DNA from: Opitutaceae bacterium
GTDB lineage: Bacteria; Verrucomicrobiota; Verrucomicrobiia; Opitutales; Opitutaceae
NCBI GenBank assembly: GCA_031254955.1
Contig: JAIRTK010000508.1
Location: forward strand, 1 to 11,490
DNA length: 11,490 nucleotides
Direction: 5' to 3'
In this document: piece after piece, positions 6,611 through 11,490 of the stretch
How positions within the stretch are numbered: the first letter of the stretch is position 1
Layout of the letters: every line of letters begins with the position of its first letter
Notes under the pieces: model-generated
What the model saw: only the letters and a program-made list of their open reading frames with translations
Told to the model about the DNA's origin: nothing
The model's database searches: none
Position numbers and translations under genes: made by a program

Positions 6611-8578
6611 TCAGGCGAGGCGGTGGATGACGCGGGAGATTTCGCGGTTGGCGGTCCAGTCGGTGACGATGAGGGAGCGGGAGCGGACGAGGTGGTTGTC
6701 GAGTTCGTGGAGGGGGGCGTCGAAGATTTTTTCGAGGTTGAAGGGCGAGGCGTCGCCAAAGTCTTTGCAGAAGCTGTCGGGGCCGGCGCCGGGGAAGAAG
6801 CGCGCGAGCGTGGCGAGGATGCTCCACCAGAGGTCGGGGGGGAGCCAGCCGAAGGCTTCTTCCTGGGTGATGCCGTCGCAGGCGAGGCGGTGCGCGCCGA
6901 GGGCGGAGCGGATGCGCGGGTCGGCCCCGGCCACGCGGAGGGCGCGGGCGGCGAGGGGTTCGCCGGGCTGGGTTTCTTGGGCGAGTTTGCGGGCGAAGCC
7001 GAGCATGTCGTCGGCGGCGACGCCGAGGGTGTTGCCGGCGTTCACGGTGAGCAGGAGGGCGCCGAGGATGCCGAGCGAGTAGAGGTCGGCGGGGCTGCCG
7101 AGCAGGGGGATGGTTTCAAAGGGTGTGCCGGGAAACACCGCGCCTTCGGTGGCGCGGAGGGCTTCGTTCACGGCGGGGTCGAGGTCCTGCGGGATGGTGC
7201 GGAAGCGGGCTTCGCCGGAGGCAAGGCCTTCTTCGGTGTCGAGTCGTCCGAAGAGGTCTACGACGCGCGCGGCGAGCGGGAGGCGCAGCCAGAGGATGTC
7301 GCTGGCGGAGTGGCCGACGCGTTCGTGGGTGACGAGGGTGGCGTCGAGGCTGGCGCGTCCGCCGGTGTCGGTGAACACACGGCGCACGCGGACGGCGCCT
7401 TGTCCGCGAATGGGTTGGCCCATGAACGAGGGGCGGTAAACGGAGGCGGCGGGTTGCTCAAGCGCCATGAAGTAGCGTGTGTCGGCGGTTTTGATGGGCA
7501 GGGCGACGGCTTGGCCGGCGCGGGCGGGGACGAGATGCGCCGTCCAGAGCGCGGGGAGCGCGCCGGCGGGCGCGGCAAGGGAGACGCGGAAGGTGTCGGC
7601 GGAGAGGTTGAGCAGCGGGAGTTGGCGGCGGTGAATCGCGTCGCGCGTCAGTTGCACGGCTTGCCGGAAGAGGGAAAGTTTGAGGTGAAAGGTTTCGAGG
7701 AAGCGTCCGGCGCGGCCCGTGGCGGCGCCGAAGAGGAAGGCGCCGCCTTGCTGGAGGCTGTCCCAGTCGCCGAGCGGTTTCAGCGCGGTGTCGAGCAGGC
7801 AGGTGTCGCGTCCGGCGGGGTTGCCTTTCCAGGGGCGTCCGCCGAGGAAGGCCGCGTAATCGTCGAGTGAAAATGGCGCGAGGCGGCGGATGAATAGGAG
7901 GCCGCCTTCGGGGTTGAGGGGCGCGAGGCGGGCGCCGGGGGGGAAGGCGAAGGTTTCGATTTTGGCTTTTGTGTTTTCGAGTTCGGGGGCGGTTTCGAGC
8001 GAGGCGGGGTCGGGCGTGGCGAAGCGCGCGGCGGCGGCGGCGGAGTCGGCGCGCCAGAGGCGGAGGCTGGAGCTTGAGTAGGCGGGGAGGCCGGCGGCGA
8101 GCAGCGCGGCGTCGTCGGTGGCGGGCAGCCAGGCGCGGCCTTCGGGGTCGGCGGGGTGCCAGGGGGAGGCGGTGTCGAGGTTGATGAAGGCGGGGCGCGG
8201 GTGGGTTTGTTCGTGGCCGGTCTGGATGCAGGCGGCGGGGTCGGCGGCGAGGAATGAGGCGGTCATTTCGCGCCAGCGGGCGTCGAGGGCGGCGTTGTCG
8301 AGTCCGCCGCGACTCGTGTGAAACGCGCCGGCAAGGCCGGCGGTGGTTTGCACCCAGATTTCCACCCATTCGCGGATTTGTCCGGCGGCGTCGCAGACGG
8401 CGCCGAGGTAAACGCGGGCGTCCACCGCCGAGCGGAGCAGCACGAGCGGGCCGGCGGGCGAGGTTTCGTCGGGCGTGGGCGGCGCCGTGCGCGCGGCCAC
8501 GCAAATGCGGAGCGGCTGGCCGGCGGAGGCCGCGTCGATGGGGATCAGGGTGTGACGGTCGGGAAGCGTGGCGGGCAT
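6611..8578 (-). CDS. Unrecognised 655-aa protein with degenerate kinase-like features
   Basis: I do not recognise this soluble 655-residue protein as a named family; it has no signal peptide or membrane helix. Two segments recall a protein kinase. HRRQLPLLNLSADTFRVSL (316-334) resembles a catalytic loop and following strand, but without the catalytic His-Arg-Asp or Lys. GSPADLYSLGILGALLLTVN (494-513) closely matches the alpha-F helix motif DxYSLGxxxxxLLT of kinases. Between them lie about 150 residues with a beta-rich look (VRVRRVFTDTGGRASLDATLV), where an activation loop would be. If this is a kinase fold it is a very diverged pseudokinase with an inserted domain. The C-terminal 120 residues are helical (WWSILATLARFFPG, DAPLHELDNHLV). 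It lies 60 bp after the PAAR gene and 53 bp before the lipoprotein gene, so it probably belongs to the same secretion unit. It may be a regulator or adaptor. The start at 8578 has no Shine-Dalgarno sequence. Confidence 0.9.
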   Translation of the reverse strand: MPATLPDRHTLIPIDAASAGQPLRICVAARTAPPTPDETSPAGPLVLLRSAVDARVYLGAVCDAAGQIREWVEIWVQTTAGLAGAFHTSRGGLDNAALDARWREMTASFLAADPAACIQTGHEQTHPRPAFINLDTASPWHPADPEGRAWLPATDDAALLAAGLPAYSSSSLRLWRADSAAAAARFATPDPASLETAPELENTKAKIETFAFPPGARLAPLNPEGGLLFIRRLAPFSLDDYAAFLGGRPWKGNPAGRDTCLLDTALKPLGDWDSLQQGGAFLFGAATGRAGRFLETFHLKLSLFRQAVQLTRDAIHRRQLPLLNLSADTFRVSLAAPAGALPALWTAHLVPARAGQAVALPIKTADTRYFMALEQPAASVYRPSFMGQPIRGQGAVRVRRVFTDTGGRASLDATLVTHERVGHSASDILWLRLPLAARVVDLFGRLDTEEGLASGEARFRTIPQDLDPAVNEALRATEGAVFPGTPFETIPLLGSPADLYSLGILGALLLTVNAGNTLGVAADDMLGFARKLAQETQPGEPLAARALRVAGADPRIRSALGAHRLACDGITQEEAFGWLPPDLWWSILATLARFFPGAGPDSFCKDFGDASPFNLEKIFDAPLHELDNHLVRSRSLIVTDWTANREISRVIHRLA

Positions 8579-8638
8579 GGGTGTGGGCGGGAGCGGGAGC
8601 TTCGGTTTGCGGGTTGCGAGGGGTTGTCCGGCGCCGGG

Positions 8639-8938
8639 TCAGCCGCCGATGTTCACGGTGGGGAAGCCGAGCGCGATGGTGCCGCCATGCGCGGTGGTGT
8701 CCCCCATGCGGGCGGCGGGTTTTTTGCCAATCATCACCGTGGCGGAGCCTTTGAGGATGGTCGAGGGCGGGCCGACGCAGACGCAGGAGTCGCCCACCAC
8801 GGCGGCGGGCATTTTTCCGATGAGGACGGTCGGCGCCCCCGGTCCGATGATCGGGCCGCCGACATGCGGCACGGGCGGTATTCCGGGAGTGATCATCGGG
8901 CAGACGTGGAGGTCGGTGATGCGGGCGGCGGGTGGCAT
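8639..8938 (-). CDS. PAAR-domain spike-tip protein
   Basis: This 99-residue protein is essentially one complete PAAR domain. It starts MPPAARITDLHVC (Pro-Ala-Ala-Arg at 3-6) and carries repeated VLIGKMPAAVVGD (38-50) and VMIGKKPAARMGD (68-80) hairpins, with TAHGG (82-86) and a closing TVNIGG. His and Cys residues (H11, C13, C53, H84) are available for the metal site at the tip. PAAR proteins form the sharp cone on the VgrG spike of T6SS and on related contractile injection machines, and can recruit effectors. There is no C-terminal toxin extension, so this is a structural tip; cargo would be a separate protein. The frame extends upstream with a low-complexity, implausible leader, so ATG 8938, directly before the PAAR motif, is chosen. 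The next gene begins 60 bp downstream. Confidence 0.95.
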   Translation of the reverse strand: MPPAARITDLHVCPMITPGIPPVPHVGGPIIGPGAPTVLIGKMPAAVVGDSCVCVGPPSTILKGSATVMIGKKPAARMGDTTAHGGTIALGFPTVNIGG

Positions 8939-9001
8939 GAGGGGGAAAAAAGTCCGAGGGTTAAAAAACAGGATGCGCGGCGTGCGGATGGAGGGCGGGG
9001 C

Positions 9002-9059
9002 TTTTTTTTTTGGGGGGGGCGGGTGTGTTGTTTGTCGCGTGTGTTGTTTGTCGCGTGTG
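9002..9059. repeat. T10/G8 homopolymer runs plus 16-bp tandem repeat
   Basis: Ten T (9002-9011) are directly followed by eight G (9012-9019). Two exact tandem copies of GTGTGTTGTTTGTCGC (9023-9038, 9039-9054) and the start of a third follow. All of this lies in the 131-bp gap between the 388-residue gene and the PAAR gene, 64 to about 120 bp upstream of the PAAR start on its coding strand. Such runs are prone to slippage. No promoter can be identified with confidence. Confidence 0.75.
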
Positions 9060-9069
9060 TGATGCGTTT

Positions 9070-10236
9070 TCAGGCAGCGAGCGGGCAGGAGGGGCATTTT
9101 TTCGCTCCTTTTTTGGCGGCTCCGACGGCTTCGCCCACGGTCATGAGCGAGGTCATGGGGCCGACATTGGGGAGCGGCGGGAGGTCTTGGAGCGGGGCGA
9201 AGTCGATGCGTCCGATGTCGAAGTTTTTCATGAGTCTGAGGGCGGGAAAGAATTGCGAGGCTTGTGTCCAGGACTGGGCGTTGGCGGCTTGCCGGGGAGT
9301 GAGGGTTTCGGTGAGGGATTCGGTGATTTCCGCGACACGCTGGAGCGGGGTGTGGATTTTCGCAACGAAATCGCCTGGATTGAGCCGGGCAAGGTCGATT
9401 TTGAAGAACCGGGCGACATTGTCGTAGGTTTGCGCGATGCCGAGGATGTTGAGCACGGCGGGGAGCACGGGCGGCGGAATCGGAGGGGGCGGCGGGAGTT
9501 TGACGATGGCGTTGAGTTTGTTGGCGAGGTGGCCCAAGGCCTTGGGTTCGCGGATGTCGATGCCGAGGGTTTCGGTGAGTCGCACGAGGGTGGCGAGGGG
9601 AGCGAGCGGGGCCATTTGCCCGGCAGGAAAGGGCGGGATGGCGGCGACGGTCTTGACGGCCATTTGTATCTTGACCAGGGCCTTGGGGTCAACGGGGAGG
9701 AGCTTGATGTCCAGGGCGGCCTTCATCATGCGCATCTGCGTGACGATGGCGGACATCCGCTGGATGGGTTTCGGCGGCGGGGGGGGCGGGGCGGCGGACA
9801 GGGAAGGCAGCGGTATTTTGACCAGGCCGGCGAGCGAGCCGTTTATCTTTGCCGCCAGTTTCGGGTCGTCGATTTTCATCTTCATCATGCCCTCCATGAC
9901 GCGGACGAAGGGCGGGAGGGATTCCATCTGCCCGATTTTCACGTGGTCGAGCGGAAGCCGCATGACAGGCTCGGGGATGCGCATTTTGGCAAACACGTCG
10001 AGTCGCGCGCGGATGAAATTGTTGGCGGGGTTGGCGGGCGCGGCGACGATGACGGGGGCGAGTGGCTCCAGTTTGGGAATGGGCACTTCGGGAATGGGGA
10101 TGGGCACGCGCGGGATGAGTTGCTTGAGCTGCTCGACGAGCTTGAGCGGACAAACGCACGGGATGCCGGCCGGGGTGAGAAGTCCGGCCAGGGAGGAAAG
10201 CCCGGTGGCGTTGGCGAATCCCGAAAAAAGGCCCAT
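9070..10236 (-). CDS. Unrecognised 388-aa proline-rich repeat protein with terminal Cys pairs
   Basis: I do not recognise this family. After a Gly-rich hydrophobic start (MGLFSGFANATG) comes PCVCP (26-30), then a Pro/Ile strip (VPIPIPEVPIPK, 44-55). The middle is built of about four diverged units of roughly 45-50 residues (about 104-145, 158-204, 208-251, 258-304). Each has helices around an (I/L)DxxxP(K)AL-like centre and ends in prolines (KIPLP, AIPPFP, KLPPPPP). The only four cysteines are C27, C29, C381 and C384 (CxC near the N-terminus, CPSC at the C-terminus), a plausible metal site that would bring the ends together. There is no conventional signal peptide. The gene directly precedes the PAAR gene, so it could be a spike-associated adaptor, PAAR partner or secreted cargo; this rests on position only. 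The start at 10236 is supported by AAGGAG 5 bases upstream. Length is typical of no family I can name. Confidence 0.9.
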   Translation of the reverse strand: MGLFSGFANATGLSSLAGLLTPAGIPCVCPLKLVEQLKQLIPRVPIPIPEVPIPKLEPLAPVIVAAPANPANNFIRARLDVFAKMRIPEPVMRLPLDHVKIGQMESLPPFVRVMEGMMKMKIDDPKLAAKINGSLAGLVKIPLPSLSAAPPPPPPKPIQRMSAIVTQMRMMKAALDIKLLPVDPKALVKIQMAVKTVAAIPPFPAGQMAPLAPLATLVRLTETLGIDIREPKALGHLANKLNAIVKLPPPPPIPPPVLPAVLNILGIAQTYDNVARFFKIDLARLNPGDFVAKIHTPLQRVAEITESLTETLTPRQAANAQSWTQASQFFPALRLMKNFDIGRIDFAPLQDLPPLPNVGPMTSLMTVGEAVGAAKKGAKKCPSCPLAA

Positions 10237-10241
10237 GTGCG

Positions 10242-10247
10242 CTCCTT
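10242..10247 (-). promoter_or_regulatory. Shine-Dalgarno site of the 388-aa gene
   Basis: AAGGAG on the minus strand lies 5 bases upstream of ATG 10236. It is the only clear ribosome binding site among the seven genes and fixes that start. It falls in the 30-bp gap after the channel gene, so the 388-residue gene may be translated from a shared transcript. Confidence 0.75.
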
Positions 10248-10266
10248 GTTGTCGCTGGCGCGGGGG

Positions 10267-11133
10267 CTAGGCGGTGGCCGGCCCCGGCCCGGCCTTTTTG
10301 TCCCGCTGCGCTTTTATGTCATCCATGATGATTTGATAATTGTTCACCACCGCGCCGACCAGGAGGTTGAGCAGCAGGAAGGCGGCGAGCGAAAACCATA
10401 TCACGTGGAATGTGGTGATCACCGCGTGGGACGGCGCGATCAATTCATATTTGCGCGCCTGCAACAAGCTGTAGCGCACCGCGGTCCAGTCGTCGCCGGT
10501 CATGACGCGAAACAGCGTGAACATGGACTCGGTGAGCGAGCCGTAGGGGTCCGTGCAGGTGAAGCCGTTGGGGTCAACCTGGGCGAACTCCTTGTAGATG
10601 GCCTGCTTTTCCGGCGGCAGGGTGCCGGCCTCCGGGAGCTTGAACAGGATGTGGCCGATGTTTGCGAACAAATACATGAATACAAAAAAGAATAATCCGT
10701 TATATAAAAGCGACCTCATGGATTTTATAAGAACGGCGGCGATCAGCTTCACCTCGCCGGAGATGCGAAGCAGGCGCAGGATGCGGATGACGCGCAGGAC
10801 GCGGAAGATGACAAACTGCTGGCTGCCTGCAAACAGCACCTCGGGAGTATAGCCCAGGAACACCAGCACGAGGTCGAAAAGATTCCAGCCGTCGGCGAAA
10901 AACGCCCGGCTGTTTTTCGCGGCGAGGAAACGCAGGGCCAGCTCGGCGGTGAAAAGCCATAATATGACCCGTTGCACGGATTCGATCGCCGAATCGTCGG
11001 CCGTATAGGAGGCCACGCCGACGAGGGCGGCATTCAGCAGGATGATGACGGTTATGACCAGGTTAAACGCCCTGTTGTCCACAAGGCGCTGGCAGCGGGA
11101 TTTCAGTATTTCCATGTCGGGATTTGTTGGCAT
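10267..11133 (-). CDS. Voltage-gated cation channel with calcium-type selectivity filter
   Basis: This 288-residue single-domain channel of the Ion_trans/NaChBac family works as a tetramer in the inner membrane. S1 is about 22-42; S2 about 52-71 carries the counter-charge E64; S3 about 82-94 has WNLFDLVLV (N84, D87). S4 has five arginines at every third position (R111, 114, 117, 120, 123), so voltage sensing should be intact. S5 is about 141-165 and S6 about 236-266 with a conserved Asn (N256). The pore has a long turret (166-200) and the filter MTGDDWTAV (211-219). Sodium-selective bacterial relatives have TLESW. Two acidic residues here, and the resemblance to TGEDW in repeat II of eukaryotic Cav channels, predict calcium permeation; this is inference. 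The cytoplasmic tail is short (about 20 residues), without the long coiled coil of NaChBac. A second in-frame ATG at 11115 (MEILKSRC) is possible; neither start has a good Shine-Dalgarno sequence. The region coding for S5 is noticeably AT-richer than the neighbouring genes. Confidence 0.94.
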   Translation of the reverse strand: MPTNPDMEILKSRCQRLVDNRAFNLVITVIILLNAALVGVASYTADDSAIESVQRVILWLFTAELALRFLAAKNSRAFFADGWNLFDLVLVFLGYTPEVLFAGSQQFVIFRVLRVIRILRLLRISGEVKLIAAVLIKSMRSLLYNGLFFFVFMYLFANIGHILFKLPEAGTLPPEKQAIYKEFAQVDPNGFTCTDPYGSLTESMFTLFRVMTGDDWTAVRYSLLQARKYELIAPSHAVITTFHVIWFSLAAFLLLNLLVGAVVNNYQIIMDDIKAQRDKKAGPGPATA

Positions 11134-11176
11134 CTATCAAAAAGAAAAATCGGGGCGGTCGGTTGTGACACAGGAC

Positions 11177-11292
11177 CCGGAGGACACAGGGCGCGCCCCA
11201 CGGAGGGCGCGGAGATATTGCGTGAACAGGTTTTTTCTCTCCGTGCTCTTTGTGTTTTCCGTGTCGGGGCTTTGTGTCCTCGGTGTCCTCGG
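11177..11292. repeat. Composite inverted repeat upstream of the channel gene
   Basis: GAGGACACA (11180-11188) is the reverse complement of 11273-11281, and inside it CACGGAG (11199-11205) pairs with CTCCGTG (11239-11245). The right side also holds two tandem copies of TGTCCTCGG (11275-11292). The sequence type (CGGAGGACACAG / CTCCGTG...TTTCCGTG) recalls intergenic repeat families, often mis-annotated as proteins rich in Thr-Glu-Asp-Thr. Nothing here looks like a gene; it occupies the upstream region of the channel gene. Confidence 0.65.
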
Positions 11293-11364
11293 TATCAAAA
11301 CAGACTTCATTGGCTTTTTTGCGTCTTTGCGCGGGTTGTTTTGTCAGGCATTCTAAAAAGCAAC

Positions 11365-11484
11365 CGCGAAGGGCGCGAAGGGTGCGAAGATATGAAAAAA
11401 CAGCCTCATGGGGTTTTCTTGATTCATGGAATGGCATTCGATGGATGCTTTTGTTCGCATCCTGACGGCTTCGCGCCCTTCGCG
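11365..11484. repeat. GCGAAGGGCGCGAAG inverted repeat
   Basis: CGCGAAGGGCGCGAAG (11365-11380) is exactly the reverse complement of 11469-11484. The pairing resumes as GGTGCGAA (11381-11388) against TTCGCATCC (11454-11462), after a few unpaired bases. The 65-bp spacer is AT-richer and has no gene. The end-to-end symmetry suggests a dispersed repeat element or a long transcript hairpin. The repeat may continue beyond the window edge at 11490. Confidence 0.65.
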
Positions 11485-11490
11485 TTCTTC

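Noticed and set aside
6009..6827. 272-residue version of the lipoprotein
   Set aside because: It would overlap the 655-residue gene by over 200 bp and bury the signal peptide and lipobox, which start correctly at 6557.
8639..9097. Longer 152-residue version of the PAAR protein
   Set aside because: The extra 53 residues are translated homopolymers and tandem repeat. The PAAR fold begins directly at ATG 8938.
11063..11437. 124-residue minus-strand ORF with a DTEDTEDTK-type segment
   Set aside because: The protein is the translation of the inverted repeat block and overlaps the start of the channel gene. Thr-Glu-Asp-Thr repeats of this sort are typical spurious products of such intergenic repeats.

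Overview
The window is about 11.5 kb of very GC-rich DNA carrying seven protein genes, all on the minus strand, so transcription runs from high to low coordinates. Intergenic DNA is full of polypurine/polypyrimidine hexamer tracts (GAGAAC / GTTCTC), REP-like hairpins and a CG-rich inverted repeat. Most starts lack a Shine-Dalgarno sequence. From memory, this combination fits a Verrucomicrobiota genome, most likely Opitutaceae. That is inference: there is no rRNA or other taxonomic marker in the window.

Layout in transcription order. (1) 11133-10267: a one-domain voltage-gated cation channel with a Thr-Gly-Asp-Asp-Trp filter that predicts calcium rather than sodium selectivity. (2) 10236-9070: an unrecognised 388-residue repeat protein with one Cys pair near each end. 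(3) 8938-8639: a compact PAAR spike-tip protein. (4) 8578-6611: a 655-residue protein with faint protein-kinase-like features. (5) 6557-6009: a 182-residue lipoprotein of TssJ-like size and layout. (6) 5951-1755: a 1398-residue inner-membrane protein made of a catalytically dead kinase domain, one membrane helix, a long helical region and a C-terminal SUMF1/FGE-like domain. (7) 1283-318: a 321-residue helical protein resembling the C-terminal domain of type VI secretion FHA-associated proteins.

How they may work together. PAAR is the firmest anchor: it caps the spike of type VI secretion systems (T6SS) and of some related contractile injection systems. Beside it lie a putative outer-membrane lipoprotein, a PpkA-like pseudokinase that spans the inner membrane, a second kinase-like protein and an Fha-C-like protein. 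Together they look like the spike and membrane/regulatory end of a T6SS-type contractile apparatus. The core genes (sheath, Hcp, VgrG, TssK/L/M, ClpV) are not in the window. The unusual element is the double set of apparently non-catalytic kinase-like proteins, one fused to an enzyme-dead SUMF1 domain facing the periplasm. The channel gene may be an unrelated neighbour, although only 30 bp separate it from gene 2.

Non-coding stretches. 1-317 holds a polypurine tract and a hairpin at the end of gene 7. 1284-1754 (471 bp) holds a long inverted hexamer repeat, a REP-like hairpin pair and a degenerate repeat copy. 11134-11490 holds two composite inverted repeats and no credible gene. I see no tRNA, rRNA, CRISPR array, insertion sequence or attachment site.
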